From Aurantimonadaceae bacterium (GTDB taxonomy: Bacteria > Pseudomonadota > Alphaproteobacteria > Rhizobiales > Rhizobiaceae): DNA of 10,737 nt. Numbering within the stretch: position 1 is the stretch's first letter; each line of letters opens with the position of its first letter. The DNA is taken from positions 1 through 10,737 of the forward strand of contig QIIJ01000543.1 of assembly GCA_003232595.1 (NCBI GenBank). Reading direction: 5' to 3'. The notes below the pieces were generated by a model, which did no database searches, had not been told where the DNA came from, and worked only from the letters and a program-made list of their open reading frames with translations. Below, one piece after another: positions 1 to 6,629 of the stretch. The position numbers and the translations under genes are program-made.

Positions 1-621
1 ACGGTTGGTAATGACCATCCGATCAATATTGCTTATGGTGCGGACCATTGTTCAGAAATGGAGCAAAAAGTACATGATCTGGACAAGGCCAAGTTCCATT
101 TGAAAAAATCAGGCATTACCAGTGTTGATGTCAATGTTGCCGAGATTGCTCCGGGCATGACCGATATCGTTCTTCTGGCCCAGCGGGAAGCCCAGAAAAT
201 CGGGCTTGATATGCAGGTCAAAAAAGTGCCCAATGATGGTTATTGGGGTGCCGTGTGGATGAAAACGCCGGTCAATGTTGTGACCTGGAACATGCGTCCA
301 ACTGCCAATGTCATGATGAATCTGGCGTTTGCTCCTGATGCACCGTGGAATGATACATTTTGGAAAAACGAGCGTTTCGGTAAGCTGCTTGTTGAAGTTC
401 GTGGTGTTACTGATGCGGCCAAGCGCAGTGAGATGTATTGCGAAATGCAAAAAATGATCTCGGAAGGAACAGACGAGTTCCCGGGCAGCGGCATGGTCAT
501 ACCGGCTCACCGCAACTACGTCGATGCCAAATCCAACAAGATCCAGGGAATTGGTACAATGCCGCTTGGCACATTCGGTGGTTACGAATGGCCTGAATTC
601 GCCTGGCGCACCGACGTCTAG
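1..621 (+). CDS. ABC transporter substrate-binding protein, Dpp/Opp (SBP_bac_5) family, 5'-truncated
   Basis: C-terminal 206 residues of a periplasmic binding protein that delivers a peptide, nickel or similar solute to the importer encoded just downstream. The reading frame is open from base 1 to the TAG at 619-621, so the gene begins before the window; the ATG at 58 is internal. Features typical of the C-terminal lobe of SBP_bac_5 proteins are visible: a helix-rich stretch near the start (AKFHLKKSG, the usual segment after a 'D..KAK.LL..AG' motif), a VQREAQKIGLDMQVKK-like segment (here LLAQREAQKIGLDMQV), a MQKMISEGTDEFPG helix, and an end in PEFAWRTDV. Position before two DppB/DppC-type permeases and a fused ATPase supports the role. 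The ligand cannot be told from this fragment. The signal peptide is outside the window. Confidence 0.9.
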   Translation, partial: TVGNDHPINIAYGADHCSEMEQKVHDLDKAKFHLKKSGITSVDVNVAEIAPGMTDIVLLAQREAQKIGLDMQVKKVPNDGYWGAVWMKTPVNVVTWNMRPTANVMMNLAFAPDAPWNDTFWKNERFGKLLVEVRGVTDAAKRSEMYCEMQKMISEGTDEFPGSGMVIPAHRNYVDAKSNKIQGIGTMPLGTFGGYEWPEFAWRTDV

Positions 622-641
622 GACAATATCGAAAAACAATA

Positions 642-665
642 CGTCGGCCTGGTTTCGGGCCGACG
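642..665 (+). promoter_or_regulatory. Intercistronic stem-loop between binding-protein and permease genes
   Basis: A perfect 8-bp stem (642-649 CGTCGGCC paired with 658-665 GGCCGACG) closes an 8-base loop, 20 bases after the binding-protein stop codon. It is followed by CATTTAA and has no run of T, so a strong intrinsic terminator is unlikely. In many binding-protein-dependent transporters a stem-loop here protects the upstream mRNA and lets only part of transcription continue, giving more binding protein than permease. That role is inferred. The rest of the 117-base spacer holds nothing else I recognise apart from the ribosome binding site for the next gene. Confidence 0.65.
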
Positions 666-721
666 CATTTAACTTGCCATCAAGAGCAAGCCCGGGCGAA
701 TCAGCCTGTTAAAACGCGGTG

Positions 722-730
722 GGAGGAGGT
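722..730 (+). promoter_or_regulatory. Strong Shine-Dalgarno site of permease 1
   Basis: GGAGGAGGT, almost fully complementary to the 16S rRNA 3' end, ends 8 bases before the ATG at 739. It fixes the start of the permease and is the strongest ribosome binding site in the window. This fits independent translation after the long spacer and stem-loop. Confidence 0.8.
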
Positions 731-738
731 GCTGTCAT

Positions 739-1686
739 ATGCAGCGCATGGTAATTCAACGTATATTAATCGGACTGGTAACCCTTTGGGTGGTTTCCGT
801 ACTGGTATTTGTAATGACAAGCCTGTTGCCGGGAGATGTGGCGCAAATCGTGCTTGGCCAGTCTGCAACTCCTGAATCACTCGCTGCCTATCGGGCCGAA
901 CGCGGTCTCGATCAACCTTTGATCTTCCAGTATTTTGGCTGGCTTGGTAATATGTTGACCGGCGATCTGGGAACATCAAAAGCCGGTGGCGCATCGATAT
1001 CGAGCCTTATTAGCGGACGGCTCGGCAATACGATGTACCTGGCAGCAGTTGTTGCGATAATATCAGTTCCACTTTCGGTGGGCCTTGGATTGCTTGCCGC
1101 CATGTATCCTGGAACGTGGATTGATAAATCACTGACCTTTGGCACACTTGCACTGATATCCGTTCCGGAATTTTTTATTGCAACATTCATGGTTTTGATC
1201 TTCGCCGTTAATCTTGGCTGGCTGCCGGCCATCGCCCGCGTTGCCGAAGAGGACACATTTTGGGAAATGGCCCGCGGTATTGCCATGCCGCTGCTTGTTC
1301 TTGTCATCGTTGTCGCAGCACAGATGATCCGTATGACCCGGGCGGGCATTCTCAACGTAATGAACGCGCCTTATATAGAAATGGCCATCCTTAAGGGTGT
1401 GCGCCGCAACCGGATTATTCTGCGTCATGCATTTTTCAACACCATTGGCCCGATCGTCAATGTGATCGCCCTTAATCTTGCTTACCTGGTGTCAGGCGTA
1501 GTGATCGTGGAAACCATCTTTGCCTATCCTGGTCTTGCCAAACTGATGATTGACGGGGTGCAGACCCGCGACCTGCCGCTTGTCCAGGCAACAGCAATGA
1601 TCTTTTGCGGTACCTATGTGATATTGATTATTCTGGCGGATGTTGCGGCTATTTTGGCCAATCCGCGGCTGCGCAACCCTAAATAG
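739..1686 (+). CDS. ABC transporter permease, DppB/OppB type
   Basis: Inner-membrane permease of 315 residues, the usual length for DppB/OppB proteins, forming half of the translocation channel of a peptide/nickel-class importer. The N-terminus is the classic form: a first membrane helix (about residues 8-28), then a periplasmic segment containing LLPGDVAQIVLGQSATPES and ending in MLTGDLGTS, as in other DppB proteins. Further hydrophobic segments lie at about 95-120, 135-158, 180-200, 240-265 and 285-308. The cytoplasmic EAA loop that docks on the ATPase is visible at about 214-238 (EMAILKGVRRNRIILRHAFF). The start is fixed by the GGAGGAGGT site. The next permease begins 10 bases after its stop, so the two are translationally linked. 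The transported solute is not determined. Confidence 0.93.
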   Translation: MQRMVIQRILIGLVTLWVVSVLVFVMTSLLPGDVAQIVLGQSATPESLAAYRAERGLDQPLIFQYFGWLGNMLTGDLGTSKAGGASISSLISGRLGNTMYLAAVVAIISVPLSVGLGLLAAMYPGTWIDKSLTFGTLALISVPEFFIATFMVLIFAVNLGWLPAIARVAEEDTFWEMARGIAMPLLVLVIVVAAQMIRMTRAGILNVMNAPYIEMAILKGVRRNRIILRHAFFNTIGPIVNVIALNLAYLVSGVVIVETIFAYPGLAKLMIDGVQTRDLPLVQATAMIFCGTYVILIILADVAAILANPRLRNPK

Positions 1687-1696
1687 GACAACGATC

Positions 1697-2635
1697 ATGA
1701 GCGATACGACGCAAAGCGCGGCACCAGAAGATGATACCGCAAAATCGATTTACGACGAGTTGCCTGATGCACCGCCGAAGAAGAAGCTAAAGCTCTCGTG
1801 GACCGGCAAACTCGGCGTTGCTATAGTGGCTTTCTGGATAATTATGGTAGCGATCGGACCCTTAATTTCTCCGTTCCACGAGGCCGATATTATTGGCGAT
1901 GACAGCTATTTGCCATTGTGGTCCACCACCGAAGGCGAGGGCCTCCACGTTCTTGGGACGGATTACCTGGAGCGAGATATTTTCTCTCGAATCCTTTGGG
2001 GTGCACGTACGACCGTCGGTATCTCGTTTTTGGCAACTATTCTGGCCTATCTTATGGGGGTAACTGCCGGAATTGCTGCCGCAGTCAAAAAAGGCTGGAC
2101 TGACATGATTCTCAGCCGTATCAATGATGCGATTTTGTCCCTGCCAACCATCATGCTTGGCCTGTTGATTGTTGTGGCATTGGGGACGTCCATTCCGATA
2201 CTTATTGGCACGGCGGCTATTATCTATGCTTCCAGCGTTTACCGAATAGCACGGGCCTATGGCCAGGAAATAATGGTGATGGACTATGTCGAGTCAGCGC
2301 AGGCGCGCGGCGAAACGATATGGTGGATTATCTTCCGTGAAGTATTGCCAAATGCGGCAATGCCGCTGGCCACCGACTTTGGACTGCGCCTTGTGTTTAT
2401 AGTGCTGTTTATCTCATCCCTGAGTTTTCTCGGTCTTGGCATTCAGCCACCAGCGGCTGACTGGGGCTCTATGGTACGGCAAAACCTTGAAGCCATGCAG
2501 ACTGCAACGGGCTATGGAATTTTAGCCCCGGTGTGGCCTGCCCTTGCCATTGCTTCATTCACCATCGCAATCAATCTTATTGTTGATGATATTTCGGCCA
2601 AGTCCGGTGGCGATCTTGCCAAGAAGATGATTTAG
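1697..2635 (+). CDS. ABC transporter permease, DppC/OppC type
   Basis: Second channel subunit, 312 residues, partner of the preceding permease. A charged cytoplasmic N-terminus (rich in Asp/Glu, then PPKKKLKLSWTGKLG) leads into the first membrane helix at about 38-58, as in DppC proteins. A periplasmic stretch contains HVLGTDYLERDIFSRILWGART, the DppC hallmark (GTD..GRD..SR...GAR). The EAA loop starts near residue 199 (ESAQARGETIWWIIFREVLPNA) and is followed by SFLGLGIQPPAADWGSM, also a family hallmark. I chose the ATG at 1697 because AGGA at 1685-1688 lies 8 bases upstream. The frame is open back to 1640, but that would add 19 residues overlapping the previous gene, with no ribosome binding site and no family similarity. 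Confidence 0.93.
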   Translation: MSDTTQSAAPEDDTAKSIYDELPDAPPKKKLKLSWTGKLGVAIVAFWIIMVAIGPLISPFHEADIIGDDSYLPLWSTTEGEGLHVLGTDYLERDIFSRILWGARTTVGISFLATILAYLMGVTAGIAAAVKKGWTDMILSRINDAILSLPTIMLGLLIVVALGTSIPILIGTAAIIYASSVYRIARAYGQEIMVMDYVESAQARGETIWWIIFREVLPNAAMPLATDFGLRLVFIVLFISSLSFLGLGIQPPAADWGSMVRQNLEAMQTATGYGILAPVWPALAIASFTIAINLIVDDISAKSGGDLAKKMI

Positions 2636-2649
2636 GGAAAGCTGCACAA

Positions 2650-4518
2650 ATGGCCGAACTTTTTGAAATTGACAATCTGCAAATTGCATTCCGCAAAGAG
2701 GATGGGACACCGGTTCAGATCGTCAAAGGGGTAAGCTTTAACGTCAAGGCCGGCCAGGTTGTCGCCCTGTCAACCATATCAATGGCGACTATGGCTTATT
2801 GTCGCCCGGGTTTGCATTTCCCCGGCGGCGAGGTGCGGTTGCATGGCAAAGATGTGCTGGCTATGGAGCCACAGGATCAACGCGCTATTCGTGGCAACAA
2901 AGTTGCCTATCTGGCGCAGAGTGCAGCGGCTACGTTTAACCCGGCCATAACAATTGGCGAGCAGGTAACTGAAGCTGCGGTGTTGCACGGCACTCTTTCC
3001 CAGGAAGAAGCAAATATACGGGCGGTGGAGCTTTATCGCGCTCTAGAACTGCCCGACCCTGATCGTCTTGGCCACAGATATCCGCATCAGGTATCCGGCG
3101 GGCAATTGCAGCGATTGATGGCGGCCATGGCACTGGTTTCGAAACCAGACCTGTTGGTCCTCGACGAGCCGACCACAGCACTTGATGTGACCACTCAGAT
3201 CGAGGTGCTGAAAGCTTTCAAAAAGGTTATTCAGGAAGAAGGGTCGGCGGCAATTTATGTGACCCATGATCTGGCTGTTGTTGCCCAGGTGGCTGACCAT
3301 ATTGTGGTGCTTTATTCAGGCGAAGTGCAGGAACAGGGACCGGTTGAGCAGATTATCAACAATCCAAAACATCCCTACACCAAACGACTGATGGCGGCAG
3401 TGAAACCGACACCAACGGCCGGCATGGGTGATACAGCCGACCAAAAGCATGACCGCGATGTGCCCAATATCGAAGTCAAAGATATGACGGCCGGTTATGG
3501 TGGTATCGTCAACGGCAAACCGGCAATCACCGTATTGCGGGATATCAATGTGAAAATCAAAAACAGCCATGTGGTGGGTGTAATCGGTGAATCCGGCTGT
3601 GGGAAATCGACACTGGCGCGCGTCATGGCAGGTCTGTTGCCTGCGGCCAAGGGCGAAGTTTTTCTTGATGGCAAAAAACTTGAAGCTGACTTAAAACACC
3701 GTTCGCAGGAAGAGTTGCAGAAAATTCAGTTTGTTTATCAAATGGCCGACACGGCACTCAATCCGCGGCAATTGATTGGTGATATTCTTGGCCGGCCACT
3801 GGAATTTTATCGTGGCATCAAGGGCAAAGAACGTCGCGAGGAAGTGGCGAAGCTGTTGCGGCTGGTGGAATTACCGGTTGAGTTTGAATCCCGCTTCCCT
3901 TCCGAATTATCAGGCGGTCAAAAACAGCGGGTCAATATGGCGCGCGCTCTTGCAGCCAACCCGGAAATCATGTTGTGCGATGAAGTGACATCGGCGCTGG
4001 ACTCCATCGTCAGTTCCAACGTTATCAAACTGTTGAAAAAACTGCGCGACCAGACCGGCGTTTCGTTTGTCTTTATTTCGCATGACTTGTCGACAGTTGG
4101 CTCATTTGCTGATGAAATTGTAGTGCTTTATGCCGGACGCGTGGTCGAACAGGGCCCCGTTGATGAGGTGCTTGCGCCGCCTTACCATCCCTATACCAGA
4201 TTGCTGATCTCATCGGTGCCTGAACTGCGGGTCGGGTGGCTGGAAGATACAATGCAAAAACGCGAGATGGCTGCGGGCATTGCGCGTGGTGTTGAAATAA
4301 CCGACACCGGCTGCCCGTTCTATAACCGCTGTCCGATTGCAATCGATGGAACCTGCGACAAGGAAATTGCCCCGACACGTGAACCCACGCCTGAGCATTA
4401 TATTTCCTGTCATCGCACAATGGAGGAAATAAACGAAATTGAGCAAAATCCACAGCAGATACTGCATGGATTTGAAAAGGCTGCGCCAGATGGTGACAAG
4501 GCTGCAAAACCCGTGTGA
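2650..4518 (+). CDS. Fused two-domain Dpp/Opp ABC ATPase (DppD-DppF type); first domain lacks Walker A
   Basis: Cytoplasmic ATPase of 622 residues with both nucleotide-binding domains of a peptide/nickel-class importer in one chain. Domain 1 (about 1-255): Q-loop Gln90, signature VSGGQ 148-152, Walker B with Asp172 and Glu173, switch His206, then the NPKHPYT tail. Its Walker A loop is absent: VVAL (37-40) is followed directly by STISMATMAY (from 41), where the family has VVAL-xGESGSGK-ST. Domain 2 (about 275-545) is complete: Walker A GESGCGKST with Lys319, Q-loop Gln364, LSGGQ 420-424, Asp444-Glu445, His478. The C-terminal oligo_HPY region has Cys555, 561, 569 and 587 (CX5CX7CX17C), a possible Fe-S site. 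The gene starts 14 bases after permease 2, with AGGGA at 2634-2638 overlapping that stop. A shifted frame is ruled out because the sequence matches the family on both sides. Function is uncertain: at best one of two ATP sites should work normally. Confidence 0.92.
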   Translation: MAELFEIDNLQIAFRKEDGTPVQIVKGVSFNVKAGQVVALSTISMATMAYCRPGLHFPGGEVRLHGKDVLAMEPQDQRAIRGNKVAYLAQSAAATFNPAITIGEQVTEAAVLHGTLSQEEANIRAVELYRALELPDPDRLGHRYPHQVSGGQLQRLMAAMALVSKPDLLVLDEPTTALDVTTQIEVLKAFKKVIQEEGSAAIYVTHDLAVVAQVADHIVVLYSGEVQEQGPVEQIINNPKHPYTKRLMAAVKPTPTAGMGDTADQKHDRDVPNIEVKDMTAGYGGIVNGKPAITVLRDINVKIKNSHVVGVIGESGCGKSTLARVMAGLLPAAKGEVFLDGKKLEADLKHRSQEELQKIQFVYQMADTALNPRQLIGDILGRPLEFYRGIKGKERREEVAKLLRLVELPVEFESRFPSELSGGQKQRVNMARALAANPEIMLCDEVTSALDSIVSSNVIKLLKKLRDQTGVSFVFISHDLSTVGSFADEIVVLYAGRVVEQGPVDEVLAPPYHPYTRLLISSVPELRVGWLEDTMQKREMAAGIARGVEITDTGCPFYNRCPIAIDGTCDKEIAPTREPTPEHYISCHRTMEEINEIEQNPQQILHGFEKAAPDGDKAAKPV

Positions 4519-4537
4519 CCAATAATTTCCGCCAAAC

Positions 4538-4542
4538 AAGGA
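4538..4542 (+). promoter_or_regulatory. Shine-Dalgarno site deciding the usp start
   Basis: AAGGA lies 9 bases before the ATG at 4552. An in-frame TTG at 4543 directly abuts this site, leaving no room for initiation, so the ATG is preferred. Confidence 0.7.
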
Positions 4543-4551
4543 TTGAATATC

Positions 4552-4995
4552 ATGATCAATAAAATCCTGATTGCAGTGGATGGCTCCAGACATTCTCTCA
4601 CGGGTGTCGAATTTGGTGCCGAGATTGCCAAGGGCGTTGGTGCAGAAGTAATGCTGTATCATGTGGTCAAACCTTATAGCCTTCCTGACGCGCTGAAGAA
4701 ATTTGCCAAGGCAGAGCATTTGGAAACGTTTGATCCGGAACTGCTGCGCAAGGGGGCAGAATATTTATTGGCCGGGGCGCGGGGTGTTGCTCAAAAGGCA
4801 GGGCTCAAAAACGTCAGGATTGAAACCGATGAGGGCCCGATTGCCCGATCCATTATTGAACGGGCGAAGTCCTTCAAGGCAGACCTGATTGTCATCGGCT
4901 CACGCGGCATGGGGGATATAGAGGGCATGTTGCGCGGTGGTGTGTCTCACCGAGTGGAAACCATGGCAAAATGCCCGGTATTAGTGGTCAAGTAG
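4552..4995 (+). CDS. Universal stress protein, UspA family, single domain
   Basis: Small cytoplasmic UspA-fold protein of 147 residues, the normal single-domain length. The start has the family beta-strand and Asp (INKILIAVDGS, Asp10). The C-terminal nucleotide-binding region reads GSRGMGDIEGMLRGGVSHRV at 116-135, followed by CPVLVVK at the end. The ATP-binding Usp pattern is G-2X-G-9X-G-(S/T). Here the glycines 116, 119 and 129 fit, but the final position is Gly130 instead of Ser/Thr, so ATP binding is plausible but not assured. It starts 33 bases after the transporter ATPase with no visible terminator between, suggesting co-transcription. Usp proteins next to transporters are often proposed to tune them, but nothing here proves that. 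The family call is firm; the job is not. Confidence 0.92.
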   Translation: MINKILIAVDGSRHSLTGVEFGAEIAKGVGAEVMLYHVVKPYSLPDALKKFAKAEHLETFDPELLRKGAEYLLAGARGVAQKAGLKNVRIETDEGPIARSIIERAKSFKADLIVIGSRGMGDIEGMLRGGVSHRVETMAKCPVLVVK

Positions 4996-5106
4996 CGCGA
5001 AAGCTGTTAGAATCTGAATCGGATGCGACATCAGGGTTGTGGAAAAATTTCAGCGGCGGCCCTATGAACGATCGGAAACTTCTCCAGCGAATTCAGGATA
5101 TAATCC

Positions 5107-5640
5107 ATGCGCCTTGATGCGATTGCCATAGGCACCAACCCGCCTGACGATATCAATGTCATAGTTGAAGTGCCGGTGGGTGGCGAGCCGATCAAATATG
5201 AGATGGACAAGGCCTCCGGGGCATTATTTGTTGACCGTTTTCTTTATACGCCGATGGTCTATCCGGGAAACTACGGCTTTGTTCCCCACACGCTTTCGGA
5301 GGATGGCGATCCAATTGATGTGCTTGTATGCAACACCCGTGCAATTGTGCCGGGCGCCGTGATGAATTGCCGCCCGGTCGGGGTGCTGGTTATGGTCGAT
5401 GACAGCGGGCCGGATGAAAAAGTTATCGCTGTACCCTCCGATCATCTGACCATGCGATACCATTCCGTTCATAATTACGAAGACCTGCCCAAAATTACAG
5501 TTGAGCAAATAGAACATTTCTTCCAGCACTATAAGGATCTTGAACCGGGAAAATGGGTTGATCTCAAGCGCTGGGACAATGTGGATGTTGCAAAAAAAAT
5601 GATTGTTGAAGCCGTTGACCGGGCAAAGGGTGCTGAATAG
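5107..5640 (+). CDS. ppa: Inorganic pyrophosphatase, family I
   Basis: Soluble Mg-dependent enzyme that hydrolyses pyrophosphate to two phosphates, pulling biosynthetic reactions such as nucleotide and tRNA charging forward. At 177 residues it has the bacterial family I length. The signature DGDPIDV is at 66-72. The active-site set is complete at positions one higher than in the E. coli enzyme: Glu21, Lys30, Glu32, Arg44, Tyr56, Asp66, Asp68, Asp71, Asp98, Asp103, Lys105, Tyr142 and Lys143. The start is supported by AGGA at 5095-5098, 8 bases upstream of the ATG. A 111-base spacer separates it from the usp gene, so it may have its own promoter, though I could not identify a convincing one. 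Its stop codon is 2 bases from the stop of the opposing isomerase gene. Confidence 0.97.
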   Translation: MRLDAIAIGTNPPDDINVIVEVPVGGEPIKYEMDKASGALFVDRFLYTPMVYPGNYGFVPHTLSEDGDPIDVLVCNTRAIVPGAVMNCRPVGVLVMVDDSGPDEKVIAVPSDHLTMRYHSVHNYEDLPKITVEQIEHFFQHYKDLEPGKWVDLKRWDNVDVAKKMIVEAVDRAKGAE

Positions 5641-5642
5641 TA

Positions 5643-6434
5643 CTACTGTTGCTGCATCAGGATTTGATGAAATTCCTGCATCCATTGCAAGCCATCCAGG
5701 GTATCGGTCAAAGGCACGTATTCGGCGGAAAGACACCCTGTATAGCCCGATTGCAACAGGGCGGTAATTGCTGCCTGAAAATCGATGTCACCTGAACCAG
5801 GTTCGTGGCGTCCGTTTGTATCGGCAAATTGTACATGGCCTATACGCCGCCCGGCACTGGCAATGGCCCCTGTCAGCGATGGCTCTGTTCGGGCCATGTG
5901 ATAAAAATCAAACTGCAATTGCACATTGGGATGATCAACTGCCTCAAGCACCGTCAGGGCAGTATCGAGATTTGGCACCAGAAAACCCGGAACATCAAAC
6001 GGGTTGATTGCCTCAAGCTGCACCGCCACATTCATCCTGCCAAATCGGTCACCGACAATTTTCAGATTGCTGACAAGAATATCAAACCAGTCATCTTGCA
6101 CCATTGAGGTTCCAATGCCGGCAAGAATATTGACCTTTTCGACATTCAGTTCGTCGGCCCAACGGGTGCATTTCTCTAGTGCATCGCTAAATTCCGCCTG
6201 CTTTGCAGGCAGGGCTGCAAACCCTGCTTCGCCGCCCGTCAGGTCGCCCGCAGGCACGTTGATTAAAACCACAGGCATATTGCTTGTTTTGCTGGCGCTG
6301 TGGATATCAGCAATGTCATAAGAATAAGGGAACTGTATTTCGACGCCGTCAAATCCGGCTTCTGCTGCAGCCTCAAATCGCTGAAGGAACGGTAGTTCAA
6401 TAAACAATAGTGAAATATTGGCGATGAGCTGCAT
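5643..6434 (-). CDS. hyi: Hydroxypyruvate isomerase family protein (TIM barrel)
   Basis: Predicted cytoplasmic isomerase interconverting hydroxypyruvate and tartronate semialdehyde in glyoxylate/glycerate metabolism; related OtnI enzymes act on 2-oxo-tetronate phosphate, so the exact substrate is open. It has 263 residues, close to the 258 of E. coli Hyi. Family features: an N-terminus of the form ANISLLFIELPFLQRF, VEIQFPY at 31-37, the first catalytic Glu in VQLEAIN (Glu141), metal-site candidates in QFDFYH (Asp176, His179) and GHVQFAD (His200, Asp205), then GRHEPGSGDIDF, and the second catalytic Glu in AEYVP (Glu238). The E. coli pair is Glu142/Glu240. I chose the ATG at 6432-6434 because homologues begin here and AGG sits 5 bases upstream. 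The frame stays open to 6539, but the 35 extra residues do not resemble the family. No gcl or glxR partner is next to it. Confidence 0.85.
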   Translation of the reverse strand: MQLIANISLLFIELPFLQRFEAAAEAGFDGVEIQFPYSYDIADIHSASKTSNMPVVLINVPAGDLTGGEAGFAALPAKQAEFSDALEKCTRWADELNVEKVNILAGIGTSMVQDDWFDILVSNLKIVGDRFGRMNVAVQLEAINPFDVPGFLVPNLDTALTVLEAVDHPNVQLQFDFYHMARTEPSLTGAIASAGRRIGHVQFADTNGRHEPGSGDIDFQAAITALLQSGYTGCLSAEYVPLTDTLDGLQWMQEFHQILMQQQ

Positions 6435-6629
6435 TTTGACCTGTTGCAATTCAGTTGACAATGGGGCTTCGGCCGGAAAGGCAATTGCCCCGAAGAAAAC
6501 TGAATCTACTGGCATGCTGAACGCCTTGCAAGTATTCAAGCGGTTGCTTGCGGATTGAAACTGTCGTACCGAGGTTTTGACCCGACCTGTTAGACCGGAA
6601 ACACGAGCAATTCAATTTGCGAGGGACCG
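6435..6629. other. Divergent intergenic region between isomerase and channel genes
   Basis: This 195-base spacer must hold the promoters of both flanking genes. It contains a perfect plus-strand TTGACA at 6455-6460, but no matching -10 box at 16-18 bases. It also has a GGGGC (6463-6467) / GCCCC inverted pair and a 10-base palindrome GGCAATTGCC at 6480-6489 that could be an operator. A second -35-like TTGACC is at 6577-6582, again without a clear -10. GAGGGA at 6621-6626 is the ribosome binding site of the channel gene. I can support no promoter with confidence. Confidence 0.5.

Noticed and set aside
109..639. 176-codon open frame on the minus strand opposite the binding-protein gene
   Set aside because: It is antisense to a clearly recognisable coding region, has no family resemblance and no good ribosome binding site.
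1640..1696. N-terminal extension of permease 2 back to an ATG at 1640
   Set aside because: It overlaps the preceding gene by 47 bases and lacks a ribosome binding site; the ATG at 1697 has AGGA at the right distance.
2936..3181. Open frames on the minus strand within the ATPase gene, considered as a sign of a frameshift or nested gene
   Set aside because: The plus-strand ATPase frame is continuous with all downstream motifs in register, so these are shadows.
5099..5104. TATAAT just upstream of the ppa ATG, considered as a -10 box
   Set aside because: Transcription would begin at or after the ATG, and there is no -35 box at the right distance; the site also overlaps the ribosome-binding spacer.
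5064..5117. 17-codon open frame overlapping the ppa start, considered as a leader peptide
   Set aside because: It has no Shine-Dalgarno site and no recognisable regulatory codons; an open frame this short is expected by chance.
6455..6460. Perfect TTGACA as promoter of the channel gene
   Set aside because: No acceptable -10 hexamer lies 16-18 bases downstream, so it is only mentioned within the spacer entry.
6435..6539. 35-residue N-terminal extension of the isomerase
   Set aside because: Homologues begin at the ATG at 6434, and the extension shows no domain or signal-peptide character.
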